Assembly: GCA_019279435.1 (NCBI GenBank)
Contig: JAAALK010000084.1
Coordinates: forward strand, 12,418,916-12,482,915
Reading direction: 5' to 3'
Source of the DNA: Zizania palustris
Taxonomy: Eukaryota; Streptophyta; Magnoliopsida; Poales; Poaceae
DNA: 64,000 bases
In this document: positions 22,626-35,355 of the stretch, piece by piece
How positions within the stretch are numbered: the first letter of the stretch is position 1
Layout of the letters: the number at the start of each line of letters is the position of its first letter
Notes under the pieces: model-generated
The model's input: only the letters and a program-made list of their open reading frames with translations
What the model was told of the DNA's origin: nothing
Databases searched by the model: none
Made by a program: the position numbers and the translations under genes

Positions 22626-25600
22626 ATGGGGATTCTTGGGGGTTTCTTTGTGTTGCTCCTGCTTGTTGCCCCTGCATTTTGCCAGCTGCCTTCTCAGGAC
22701 ATCCTTGCGCTCCTCGCCTTCAAGAAGGGCATCACCCATGACCCTGCTGGATTCATCACCGATTCGTGGAATGACGAGTCGATTGATTTCAATGGCTGTC
22801 CGGCTTCCTGGAACGGCATAGTGTGCAATGGCGCAAACGTGGCCGGGGTTGTGCTTGATGGCCATGGCATCTCAGGCGCTGCTGATTTATCTGTGTTCGT
22901 CAATCTGACGATGCTTGTGAAGCTTTCTGTTGCCAATAACAATCTGTCGGGGACTCTCCCGAGCAATGTGGGTAGTTTTAAGAGCTTGAAGTTCATGGAT
23001 ATATCAAACAATCGGTTTTCAGGTCCAATCCCTGATAATATTGGCAATCTCCGGAGCCTGCAGAACCTGTCTCTTGCCAGGAACAACTTCTCAGGTCCAT
23101 TGCCTGTCTCCATCGATGGGCTTGCATCGCTTCAATCACTGGATGTGAGTGGCAACTCTTTGTCTGGTCCATTGCCTTCATCTTTGAAAGGCCTCCGGAG
23201 CATGGTTGCTCTGAACCTATCATACAATGCCTTCACAAAGAGCATTCCTGCTGGGCTTGGCCTCCTTGTGAACCTCCAGTCTTTAGATCTAAGCTGGAAC
23301 CAATTGGAAGGTGGTGTTGATTGGAAATTCTTGATTGAATCAACTGTTTCTCACGTTGACTTCAGTGGGAACTTGCTCACCAGTACCACCCCCAAAGAGC
23401 TCAAGTTCCTGGCAGATATTTCAGAGACAGTTCTATATCTGAACCTTAGCAATAATAAGTTGACTGGGACATTGATTGATGGAGTTGAGCTCTCAACTTT
23501 TGGGAGATTGAAGGTGCTTGATTTGAGCCATAATCAATTATCTGGAGACTTGCCAGGGTTCAATTATGTGTATGATCTTGAAGTTCTGCGACTTGCAAAC
23601 AACGCTTTCACAGGATTTGTTCCTAGTGGACTTCTGAAAGGAGATTCTCTGGTGCTTAGTGAGCTGGACTTAAGTGCAAATAACCTGACTGGTATGAGTT
23701 CCACCTGAAAATTGCTCTTGCATCTCTTGTTCCTTTTTTTCTAAATGCCATGTGAATGTCCATTTTGATTTTCAAAATTTTAATTGTGAGTGTAGCTCCT
23801 TCACAAAAGGTCCAGACTCCAAAACAGGTTGTTAGTCTTCAGTTTATGTAAAACTTTGAATTGTCAACTGGCAGTGTGTAATTCTTTATGTTAATTGATT
23901 TCTCTGATGTCAATCATGTTCTGATCTGTTGATTACATGATACACATGTTCACATTCTTATGTTTACCATGAAAGATTCTTTGTTACGATCATTGCTTCT
24001 ATTGACTATTCATCTTCTCCAAAGCAATTAATGGATCAGTGAGTTCTAGCTTGCAACATTTTTTCTGTAAAGATAGGAATGCTATTATGCATACATACCC
24101 CAATTTTATTATTGATGTGTACTTGTTCCATAGTTCTGTTGTGCAGTAACAGTACCGTGTACCGTAACTTTTGTAGTTAGACCATTTACCACATTACATA
24201 AATTAGCAAAAGATAGTCTCCTCTCCCCCACTAAGAATTAGGCTATGAGATGTATTGATATGCCCGTATTTTCTTTCACAACTCACATGGCATTAGTCTT
24301 TTAGTTCCAAATTGTGCCTTTTTGGACTAATTATATTTTCTTTAATCCACAGGACACATCAATATGATCACCTCAACTACCTTGCAAGTCATAAATCTCT
24401 CCTCCAATGCTCTATTTGGGGATCTTCCACTGCTTGCAGGAAGCTGCTCTGTGTTAGATCTATCAAATAACCAGTTTAAAGGAAATTTGTCAGTTATTGC
24501 CAAATGGAGCAATGATTTGGAATATGTTGACCTTAGCCAGAACAATCTATCTGGAATAATTCCTGATGTGAGCTCTCAATTCCTTCGCCTGAACTACCTG
24601 AATCTTTCTCATAATTCCCTAGCTGACATCATCCCTGAAGCTGTTGTTCAGTACCCCAAACTCACTGTCCTAGATCTTAGCTCCAATCAGTTCAGAGGTC
24701 CTATTCCTGCTGATTTGCTCACTTCTTCCATGCTGCAAGAGCTCTACATCCAAGACAATATGCTTGGTGGAGGCCTAACATTTCCAGGATCCTCATCTAA
24801 AAATCTGAGTCTCCAAGTGCTTGATATTTCTGGAAACCGTTTTAATGGTAGCCTCCCTGATGATATAGCATCATTATCTGGCCTTAGAGCTCTTGACATA
24901 TCTACAAACAATTTCACTGGTCCTTTGCCAGCTCGTATCACCAAGCTTGTGGCACTCGCTGCTCTTGACATATCAATGAACCAATTCACAGGACCATTGC
25001 CTGAGGAACTTCCAGATACACTGCAATCATTCAATGCCTCCTATAATGACCTATCTGGTGTTGTGCCAGTGAACTTGAGGAAGTTTCCAGAATCCTCCTT
25101 TCATCCAGGAAACTCGAAATTAGAATATCCTGCTAGCTCTTCTGGATCTGGTAATTCCTCATCTGGTTCAGGTGGCGGCAGATCACTCTCTGCAGCAGCT
25201 AAAGTAGCTCTTATAGCAGCTAGTATTGTTGTTCTTGTCATCCTTATCCTTGTTGCTATTCTGTGCCACTACAAGCGAATCTCACGGCAGTTCCCTAACT
25301 CAGAAAAGGTTTCTGACAAGAATCTCCACAGGGTTAGCAAAGACATTACCATTACGAAAGGAAAGGATGACAAAGGTGGTTTGGTGGTCTCAGCAGATGA
25401 GCTTGGTGCTCCTCGAAAGGGCTCGACATCTGAAGCACTAAGCCAAGAAGAGAAGTCGTCAGGTGTTGGAGGATTTTCACCATCCAAAGGTAGCCGCTTC
25501 TCTTGGTCACCAGATTCTGGAGAGACATATGGCCAGGAAGGCCTAGCACGGTTGGATGTCAGATCACCTGACAGGCTAGCAGGGGAGTTGCACTTCCTAG

Positions 25601-26647
25601 ATGAAACAATCACACTGACACCAGAGGAATTGTCAAGGGCACCAGCTGAAGTGCTTGGGAGGAGCAGCCACGGGACTTCGTACAGGGCAACTCTGGAGAA
25701 TGGCGTCTTCTTGACAGTGAAATGGCTCAGGGAAGGAGTTGCAAGGCCCAAGAAAGAGTTCTCGAAGGAGGCCAAGAAGTTTGCAAACATTAGACATCCC
25801 AATGTGGTTGGCTTGCGGGGTTACTACTGGGGTCCAACGCCACATGAAAAACTGATCTTGTCGGATTTTGTTTCGCCAGGAAGCCTTGCGAGCTTTCTCT
25901 ACGGTAATGCTCTCTCATTTACTACTTTCTCGTTTCTGCATTTGAGCAAATCTAATTTAGCGATTTTGCATACTACATCTGCAAATGCATGTGACCTGTG
26001 GTGACCAATAATAGAGTTGTTCAGTCACTAACTCAGCTGAGATGTTTCTCTGAAACTTTGCAGATCGACCAGGAAGGAGAGGCCTACCCCTGACCTGGGC
26101 ACAGCGGCTAAAGATTGCAGTTGATGTCGCACGTGGCCTGAACTATCTCCACTTCGACCGAGCGATGCCTCATGGAAACCTCAAGGCCACCAACATCTTG
26201 TTGGATGGCCTTGACCTCAATGCCCGCGTCGCAGACTACTGCTTGCACCGCCTGATGACCCAGGCTGGCGTCGTTGAGCAGATCCTCGACCTGGGCGTGC
26301 TAGGTTACCGTGCTCCGGAGTTGGCAGCGTCCAAGAAACCATCTCCCTCGTTCAAGTGTGATGTGTATGCCTTCGGTGTCGTGCTGCTTGAGCTCCTGAC
26401 TGGCAGGTGTGCTGGGGATGTCGTCTCGGGGTCTGAAGGTGGTGTCGACCTGACTGATTGGGTCCGTCTGCGGGTGGCAGAAGGCCGGGGATCAGATTGC
26501 TTTGATCAAGCCATGGCTTCAGATTCTGAGAACCAACAGGCTGTGAAAGGCATGAAGGAGGCGCTTGGCATTGCCTTGAGATGCATCCGGCCAGTCTCTG
26601 AGAGACCTGGGATCAAGTCTGTGTATGAAGATCTTTCATCAATCTAG
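22626..26647 (+). CDS. GHR1: LRR receptor-like pseudokinase, GHR1 orthologue
   Basis: Three exons join in frame to 1,066 residues: 22626-23691, 24353-25903 and 26064-26647, with GT..AG introns of 661 and 160 bp. The protein has a signal peptide (residues 1-19), the LRR N-terminal domain (DILALLAFKKG, WNGIVCNG), about 20 plasma-membrane LRRs (to about 600), a Ser/Gly-rich stalk, one transmembrane helix (about 640-662) and a kinase-fold domain (about 778-1066). In Arabidopsis, GHR1 is a plasma-membrane scaffold that links hydrogen peroxide and abscisic acid signals to anion-channel SLAC1 activation during stomatal closure. The match is close along the whole length, including LDVRSPDRL, ELSRAPAEVLGRSSHGTSYR and ILGYRAPELAAS-type blocks. 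The VAIK-type Lys is kept (VKW, about 812), but HRD is replaced by HGN (about 909) and DFG by DYC (about 930), as in GHR1, which acts without catalysis. No damage was seen. Confidence 0.95.
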
Positions 26648-29600
26648 CTAGCCTCATTCTCTAGCTTTAGATGGATATTCTTATGTGTGTGTTAGAGTGC
26701 ATTGTTTTGTCTGAAACTCTAGTGTTTCTGTAGCAAATGCAAGTGTATGGCTGGCCTCATCTTGATGCCTCCAAGTTCATATGGCATGTCTCAGTGCTCA
26801 AGTGCCAATGCTGCCTCATTATTTACATCTCTTGCAAGTTAGATTTCACCGTATTCCATTCCCTTGAATCTGCGATTTGGTTGCTAGTGAGTTGTACTAA
26901 CCTAAGCAACGTGTACGTCTCAGGTGATAACAGTGATCTCATTAATAATAGTGTAGATGGAATGTTTGTATCTCGAAACATAGCAAAAGCGTTCCTGATA
27001 GGTATCCAGGGCTTTTTCATAGGTATCAACGGCTTCATTTATCTTGTGAATCTGGTCATCAAACTACATTAGTAATCTATCCAGACAAAACTTACCTGTA
27101 TGTTTTGGTATTTGTAGCAGCATTGTAGTTTAAGCAAAGGGACGAAGATGAGATGGCAATTTGAAAGGTAGTTTGCTCTGACTCCAACAACGACGGCCTT
27201 CGACGGCGGCGGAGGTTCCTCCGATGTCTTGCGGCCCCACCGCCGCTGACGTCAGCCCCCGCCGCCGCCCATCCTTCTTGGGTACCGTACTGCTGACAGC
27301 ACTGTTAGACTGATCCACATTTCGAGTGATTCAGAAATAGTTGTGCTCTTGGTCTTACTGTTGGACTTTAGTGCGTGGATGCCCTTGTATATAGCCACCA
27401 TAATTTCGAGTGATATAGAGCAACATGAAACAATCAGTAACTTCAACAGATCCACCATAATTTGATAGAAATGGTACCCATGAAATTTTAAGTCTCAAAC
27501 AACTCAAGATATAATGCACATGCATGCAATCCTAATACTGCATATTACAACGAGAGGTACTCTATTCAACGTTGATAAATACAATGGTGAAAGCTAACCT
27601 TGCAGATTCTGGAAATGGTTTATCTATCAGGCCAGCACCGGCCACCAGGAGATGGGTGGCTGCGGGGGCTGACGCGGGCAGCGGCGAGACGACGGACGAT
27701 GGCTGCGTGACCAGGGCAGGGCTGGAGCTGTTGGTATCGGAAATGAAGAGATGTTCTGTGAGCGTGTTGGCAGAGGAAAAAAAATTGAATGCAATACGTG
27801 CAAATACAAATATGATGACAGTTTCGACATTTCACGTGATTTATTTATTTAAAAAATGAAAATAAAGATAAAAACTTGAAAAGATATAACTATTAGTTGC
27901 ACGAAAAACAGGTAGTATTTTCACAATTACGTTGTATCTGGTGTTATTTTTACAAAGTAAACCACGTAGAGTGGCATACTTGTAATTTTCTCAACTTCAA
28001 GGAGGGTTTCTCGTACATACACCCAGCTCCCTATCAAACAAATGTATGGAAGGTATCAAAAGATACTGAGAAAGTAATATTTCTAATCGTATCTGGAAAA
28101 ACGGATTTGGATTTGAATTTTTTTGATTTGAATATGGATTTTTCAAATTCAGATTCAGATACAAAAATAGATGATATCACTGATATTCGACAGATAAATA
28201 TTTGGATTCAGATAATCCGAATAAATCTTATCCAGATTATCTAGATTTAAAAGTCTAATGGACATTTTGTCCCAATTATTTGTGGCCCAACAACACATAA
28301 CAGGTAGCACTCGTGGGCAAGCAAGAGGCGCCACTAACTCAGAGCTGGTCGTCGTTGGTTTCCATCCACCACCACCATTGGTCTGTTTCCACTGCTCTCT
28401 CCACCGCCCACCCCATCCCCATCAATCGTGCCCTGACACGTTGTCGCCTAGCCACTGCCCCATGTGCCTCACCAAGCCACCGCACTGACCACTCCAAAAG
28501 CCTCGCCTAGACCACCTCACCGGCCTTGCCCAGCGCTCCTCGCATCGGCCACCATAGCCACGGTTGGCACCACAACCCACCTCACCCTTACGCCTCCCCC
28601 GGGCAAAGAAGGGAAAGGAAGACAAGGAAAGAGAAAAAAGAAGAAAGAGAATAGGAAGAAGAAATAGATAAAGAAAAAATAGAAGAAGAAGTGAGAAAAT
28701 TTAAAAATGAGATATTTTTGAATTTGAGATCTTCTTAAATATTTTAGAATTAAAAACTTCTTCTAGGATTTTTAAAAAATGGAATATTTTAATTGATTAT
28801 AAGTATTTTAGAATTTCAAAAACTTCTAGTTTTTTGAAATCGGATACAAGTATTTTAGAAGAGTAATGGCTTTTGGAACATAGTTATGTTCAAAGTAACT
28901 TTAAGAGATTTATTTTAATTTCTATAAAAATCTACCCTATTACTATGTAACTGATGAGTTGAGGGGATTGACACCACCCACAAATCTCAGCCCTTGTCTT
29001 GTCTTGATTTTATTAAATCTCAACCGTTATTTTTCACTCGTGCTAATCAGGTCCACCCAAACCTAATTACCTTATGTCGTCTCTCTATCTTCGTACCCCG
29101 CCACCTATAGCCTTTGCTCCTTGCTCCGCCAAATCTCTCGCTTGCGTTCTCCACTCCTTCCCTATTACCACCCTAACGCAGGCCACCACCCTTCCCCTTG
29201 TGTCACCTCTCTCTCTCTCTCTCTCGGCTCTACTACATCTCTCGCTCGCATCCTCCTCCATCGTCGCCCTCCCGCATGCCACTGCCCTTCCTCTATACTG
29301 CCTCTCTATCTCAATACCCCGACTACCGGTGTCGAAGCACCAACATCGGGGACCCGCGTGGTCGAAGGAGGAATTGACGCTAGCTGTAAAAGAAAATAAG
29401 ATAGTAAGCCTACAATCCACAAAACAACACCATAAGCAAAAGTCGAAGGTTTGTCGAGAGCGGTGAAGTCGAAGCCAGCGGGGTCATTTGACTAGTCTGG
29501 GCCCTGGTGGATCGGCGCACACCCATGGCTAGTGCCTAGCGTTTGCGCACTAGGGTTTTGACCTATCTCCCACTAACCCAGGCCATGGGGGTAGGAGCAC

Positions 29601-30105
29601 CAGAGCCCAAGTTAGTGGCGGCCGTCATAGGATCGTATCATATCGACTAGCCACTTAGGCTCTCGGAAGGCGCGTTGAGGACATCCTCCTACATGGTGCG
29701 AAGGTAAGTAAGACAGGGGAGCAAATGGAGGGAACAAAGAAACAAGCTGAAATGTTACCTTAGAAGCATCATTGACGAAGCCCGAATATAACCGCTCGCA
29801 ATATATCCTCGAGGGGCAATTGAAGAGGTGCCTCTTCCACTCACTCCACCACTAGCAAAAAGTGGTGGATGATGCGTGGCAAGACGACAACCCAACCAGG
29901 AAGATGGGTCACCAAAAAGGATCTTGTCAGCCATCTGAAGAAGGCGATCGTATTCCACAGAGTCTTTAACTTCTCCACAGACTTGGATTCAGCCGATGAA
30001 GAAAAGGTAGGGTGGAAGCTGGCCGAATCTCAGTTGTCTTGTGAAAACCGTCTGTTGTTAGAATTCATATAAAGACTTTCGGTTGCCGACGGTGAAATAG
30101 ATGGG
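26648..30105. other. Intergenic region downstream of the GHR1-like gene
   Basis: The 3' UTR of the GHR1-like gene probably occupies the first few hundred bases. The rest holds no recognised gene. There are GC-rich patches at 27190-27280 and 27630-27720. An AT-rich block with repeated GATTTGGATTTGAAT and ATTCAGAT words lies at 28095-28250, and a (CT)n run at 29208-29225. The part from about 29300 on has the worn look of an old transposon and may belong to the CACTA element that ends at 31961. Confidence 0.4.
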
Positions 30106-30305
30106 TAGGAGGCAGAGAGAGATCGAGGCCTTGCAGATATTGATGGAGGTCTCATCCCGACACCCATCGGTCATGATTAACCGATGAGGGCATTCATATT
30201 TTGACTAGGAGGCAGGGAGAGATCGAGGCCTTGAAGATATTGATGGAGGTCTCATCCCGACACACATCGGTCATGATTAACCGATGAGGGCATTCATATT
30301 TTAAC
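30106..30305 (+). repeat. Tandem duplication, 2 x 100 bp
   Basis: 30106-30205 (starting TAGGAGGCAGAGAGAG) is repeated at 30206-30305 with only a few changes. The unit contains ATCGGTCATGATTAACCGAT, which is itself an inverted repeat (ATCGGT..ACCGAT). Confidence 0.9.
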
Positions 30306-31689
30306 TAGAACCCAAAGGGATACCAGATGACTTGATCGACGGAAAACCCAAAGTAGAAACCTTTGAAACAAAGGGCCAAGGATTCATAGCACATGCGGAA
30401 ATTGGTGCAACAAGCAGCCGCTCAACCTAGAGAGGTGCATCGGCGATAAGTGGGGGCGACTGATTCAGGAAAATTATAAGAAAATTCTATCAGGGCGAGA
30501 TGAGGATCGTTGGTAGCTTTGGCGGTATAGATATTGAGCCAAAGTTGAAGGAACCATCAAGGTCCACCAAAGTGGCCAACAGGCTCACCGACCGATAGTT
30601 TGGTCGACACTTGATGAAGAAGGTGATAGGTGGCTCCAAGGAGATATCGCCAAGAGGGATCTTTTTTTGTGCAGCAAGCTGCTCAACTAGGAATTGAAGG
30701 TGGTAGGTCAGACCAAGGTGGATCGGCAAGAAACAAACTTCTCTAACTAGAGGTTGAGGAAGGCTACATGCTCACGTATTTCTATAGGTCCGATTTTCTT
30801 ATTATGCTTTGAAATGTACTTGCTCCAATCGCCGATGGACTTGATGTCAAGGCGATGGGTCGGTTTGGAGCAGAAGAAAAGAGAGTTGGCCGATGAGTTT
30901 ATGTCAAGGAAGGTTAAGAAAACACATCGAGTAAAGAAGACCTCATCGGCCCATGACTAAAAACAAAGGCATTCCAGGGCGTCGGACCAAAAATAACAGG
31001 CAGCGGTTTAGCGACTCATCGGTTAAGTCTGACATCTTAATCTATTGTATCTAATTTATGTTGTGCACTATTCATCTAAATAAAGCATGCTCGATATGTT
31101 AAAGTACTATCAATCGACCGTGATTTAGCGACTGCCTTGGTTAAGTCCAATCTTTCTATTATGGAAGTTTGATAGTATGGATGCATTGTCTGGTGTGCTA
31201 AGTTTAGTTTCTATCGGAGTAAAAGCCAATAGGTTATCCTTAATTCCACGTTTCATCTCATATCCATCGAGAGGTATTCATCTACCTTTACGTGCGAAGC
31301 GTGTATCCTCATTAGTTGATGGCATTACTGACTCCGATAATCTAGCCATGGCCATCGACTCAACAACCGATTAGCGCCATTACACGTGTTCCTATTTATG
31401 CTGCCACGGTCATCGACTTGATAGCCGATCGGCATTGCTACTAACATCATTTTTATTCTCCCTTATCAGTTGTAGGGTCAAACTGATTAGTATGCTCAAA
31501 TATTTTTCTAAGATTGTAGGACTTATACTGGAGTTAAACAGATCTCCCAAACCACGTATGTGACCAAAAACGATACCAACAATGTCTTAGATGAATATGA
31601 ATGTGAATGAGAATGTCTTATATGAATGTGAATGTGATTTATTACTGTGTAATGTGACAAAAAAAGCAAAGAAAAAAAGAAAAAAACAT

Positions 31690-31961
31690 AACATCCATCG
31701 GCTATAGTCAGCTGACGGAAGTTATCAGCCGGCTATCTTCCGTCGGCTGACCTGACTAACGGAAGTTACCACGCGAGACAAGAACTTTCATCGATCTAAT
31801 CTAGCCGATGAAAGATATCTTCGTCTACGTCCGATAGAAGATAAGTACCTTTCATTTGCTAACTTCGTCGGTCGATGTCAATAGAAATTAGTGTTTTGCC
31901 GACGAAAGATACTAACTTCCATCGACTTTAGCCGACAGAAGTTTTCTATTTTCTTGTAGTG
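31690..31961. mobile_element. CACTA transposon terminus, partner end not found
   Basis: At 31951-31961 the plus strand reads TTCTTGTAGTG, so the minus strand begins CACTACAAGAA, a classical CACTA terminal inverted repeat. Inside it lie repeated subterminal motifs such as GACGGAAGTTA, TTCCGTCGGCTGAC and AGCCGACAGAAG, as expected of CACTA transposase-binding arrays. No matching CACTAC start was seen to the left, so the element is truncated or its other end is degraded. The degenerate sequence from about 29.3 to 31.7 kb may be its body. Confidence 0.7.
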
Positions 31962-33575
31962 GATCTAAAGGATATGTAATCAAGATGTGAGACAGGAAAA
32001 ACTTGAGATGTGTGCACAATAATTCTCACGGGAGAAATATTCAAAAAGCGTACCACAACCTGCTATCCTTTTGAGGATTGAAGATGGAAGTAAAACTTTA
32101 CTTCCGATCATTGTTTGTATATGCACAATGCTTAATTTAATCTAGATGTTTTGATTCACGAGTTATTATTGATTTAGTTTTTGTTTGATCCGATTAATAA
32201 CCCCTCCCCATTACATGCGAGACCAACCATATATCTCACTGTGAAGAAGATGATAGATAAGATTGGTTACTAGGAAAGCTTAACTTGAAATAATGTGTAG
32301 TAAGTACATTTTGTTGGTCAGCTCTAAGTTCAAACAATAGCATTCTTATTCGTTCCTTCGAATCATTCTGTTCAATTTTTTTGTTCTAGGTAAAACCGGT
32401 TAGAATAAACAAAAGAACCGAGGAAGCATATTAAATTTACACGTAACTCTAAATTAAATATTTTTGAAGTTAATTTAACTAATTAAAAGAATTTATTTTA
32501 AGTTCAACATATTTATTGTATTTTAATTTTTTTTGTTGGGTTAGAACCTGTATACTGCTAGTCACGTAAAAGAAGGGTAGATACCAGCTGTTACTTCTAA
32601 TAGGACAACTATTATCATCTATTTCTGTTATATTATTATAATAAATACATGAGGTTTTTTGTGCGGTCCGAACGTATGTTATTTATTTACTAGTTAGATG
32701 TATATGTTTTGCAACAGAAAATTTTATTTTTCAATAAGGTATTTGTGTAAAATTCATGTTAAGGATTTTTATACAAAATTCGTATATCCGCATAAAATAA
32801 AGAAATTAAAAAACTGAAATGCAAAAGTATATTTTTTCTTATTTTTATTTTCCTTTTTTTCTTTTTCTTCCTTCCGGCGGTTGCAACAGAGGAGCTGCGT
32901 GCGGCCGCTCGGCGCTCGCGTGGCGCGTGATTTTTTCTTTTTTTTTCATTTTTCCTTTTTCTTTTCTTTTTTTTCTTTATTTCTTTTTTTTCTTCATTGC
33001 TGGCGGTTGTAATAGATGAGCCGCTCGGCGCGCGCGGGCGGTTGCGCGCGGCGCGTGGAGCTGGTGCACGCGGGTGAGTTCAGGGCGGTTTTCACAAGAC
33101 ATAAGTTTTGACTGATTTTTTATGAGATGTGAGAAAAAAAAACATATGTAGTTGCAGGACGGAGACGAAAACGACGGACTAAGTAGCAACATTATATTAG
33201 TTAAGATTTTAGAGCAGTGAGTTTACTGAAAAGGATTTAATAGTGTTTCATATTTTTATTTTGCAGCGGTTATTTATTAAACTCAATGCGTTGTGACTGT
33301 AATGTTGCCATACTGCGACAAAGATTCATAGGATACCATGCGTGGGCCAGTCTGATCATTAACTACAGGAGCATTCGGCCATGCATTTAATAATATAATA
33401 ATCAATTAATTACAGTAGCAGATCAAGCAGCAGCGAAAGATTGGAAGAGAAACAAAACGCATGAAAAATTTAACACATCTACCGTATGCTGGTGATCGAG
33501 CATTCGGTCATTTGGACGACACGTTCAATCGGGACTATTCATGCAGTGCAATCGATCGCCGGAGGCACACTCAGC
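31962..33575. other. AT-rich intergenic, with two related GC-rich patches
   Basis: No gene was recognised. Two patches, 32872-32932 and 32999-33060, share GGCGGTTG and GCCGCTCGGCGC words and are each preceded by a long T-rich run (32830-32868 and 32934-32996), suggesting a local imperfect duplication of about 125 bp. Confidence 0.4.
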
Positions 33576-35355
33576 TTACGGCCGTCGACCACTGTGACAC
33601 CGATGACTCAGTGCTGCCTGCGGCGTGGCCGACGGCGCCGTCGTGCGAGCTGACGGCTGCTGCTTGGTGTCAGGGGAGCCCTTTCCGCCGGCGGGACTCG
33701 CCGTTGTGGCCGTGGCCGCCACCTCCTCCTGCTGCTGCTGCTTCCTCCGGCCGTACTCCTTGAGCAGCTCACGCGCGAACCGCTCCAGCTTCTCTGCGTT
33801 GGTCTCGTTGGCCAGCTTCCTCCCCTGGAACATCACCGCCTCCACGTTCCTCTGCTGCAGCATCTCTTCTGCCTCCCACACCGCTCTCCTCCGTCATCTC
33901 GCCGCCGCACGCCACCGTCGTCCTCTCGTGGCTCCGCCGCGCCCCAGTCCCCTGCAGCCATGTATGCAGTTCGGATCCCACCACCCAAAAAGATCAAACC
34001 TTTGACAAAAAGTAAGTACGGCAGAAACTCAGATAAATAACAGCATTTGATACTGCAGTAGCTAGCTTATTACTACCTGGATGCGGACGTAATTGCTTGT
34101 CCTGTTATGTCCGAACGCCATGGCGACAGCTTGATCTACCTAATGGATCGGATTGCATGCCAGATCAGATCATCAGATCACACAAGCACGATGTCATGTC
34201 GAGTACAAGCAGAGCCAACGAATGAATTGAAACAAAAAAACACCAAACGTCCGTATAATTCATGCATGCCTACAATAAATCTAAAGTGCCAATTTATTAT
34301 GTGGAGTACTCTTTGCTTCCATTTTACGTATAAAAAAAACAAACAGGTACAGTAGTTTCGGTGTAATGTACCATGTCGCACAGGCCGTCAGCGGCGATCC
34401 TGGTAATCTCCGGTGCCCTCGCCCGACCGCTGCGGAGGGAGCTGACCTTGCGGCCGGCTTCCCCAGCGCCAATGGAGATGACGAGAAGGTCGTTGATGCC
34501 GGCTGCGGCCGGGAACTCACGCTGATTGTTGAGGACGTGCGTGATCGCCGCGGCCGTCGGGTTGCCGAGAGCGACGCCGCTGCCTACCGCCGCGATCCGG
34601 GTTGCACCGTCCACTGAGAACACCTCCACGGCGGCGCCCGGCGAGGCAGCGCAAGTCGCGGCGCAAGCGTCGCGCAGGCGGAAGTCGTACGCCGGCGACT
34701 CCGCGGCGGCGGCGCGCGAGAAGAGGAACGGCGCCCTCGTCGCTAGGTCGTAGCACGGGACGAGCACCGGGCGCAACGTGTCTCGGAGCGTGAGCTCGCC
34801 GAATACCTGCCATGGCGCGATCTTAGGGTGACGCGCGCTTAGCCATATACCGAGTTCATGAAGTAAACGAGCACGCGCGCGCACCTTGTGGAAAGCGGCG
34901 CCGGGGCGGCGGCGGAGGCCGCCGGTGCGGGAGGACCATCCGCGGCGGACGCGGCGGAGCAGAAAGCCGAGCGCGTCCTCCGCAGAATACATCGGCCGCC
35001 CACAGGGGCCGCGCGCGAACAGCATGGCGGCCAGGACGCCACCAGCGCCAGAGCCAGCAGCCACATCAAAGTAGTCCGCGAGCCGCGCAGCCTTGCTGCT
35101 CGCGCGCCGCTGCAGCGCAGCCTCAAGCCGCACCAGCGCAGCTGCAGCGAGGACCCCGTCAGCCGCTCGCGCGCCACCGTCGATGGAAAGGACACATACA
35201 TTTTCTCCCCCTCGACCTAACGTCATCCGGGAGCCACCAACGCCGCCGGAGTGGAAGCTCTTCGGGGCGCCGACGCCGGCGCCGAAAAGGAACTTGCCCT
35301 CGAGGATGGAGAATATCTCATAGGTGAGCCTGTCCACCGCCTCCGCGGCCTCCAT
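33576..35355 (-). pseudogene. Group III patatin-like protein (pPLAIII type), last exon frameshifted
   Basis: Four exons can be read on the minus strand: 35355-34885, 34806-34372, 34139-34077 and 33951 onward, joined by short GT..AG introns (78, 232 and 125 bp). Patatin-like enzymes hydrolyse membrane lipids, and group III members affect cell elongation and lipid turnover. The product has the N-terminal LSIDGG block (about 57-61), GSGAG (101-105) where classical patatins have GXSXG, and VGSGVALGNPTAAAITHV where others carry the catalytic Asp. It also has the exon-3 signature VDQAVAMAFGHNRTSNYVRI. All this is typical of group III. The family C-terminus (EEMLQQRNVEAVMFQGRKL) is present but in another frame: one extra base, or two missing, near 33895-33885. 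The frame as read stops at 33769, giving about 383 residues instead of about 447. It is either a real truncation or a sequence error, because exons 1 to 3 and all splice sites look sound. Confidence 0.82.

Noticed and set aside
34504..35220. Plus-strand frames across the patatin-like gene
   Set aside because: Arg/Ala/Pro-rich shadows of the GC-rich minus-strand exons.
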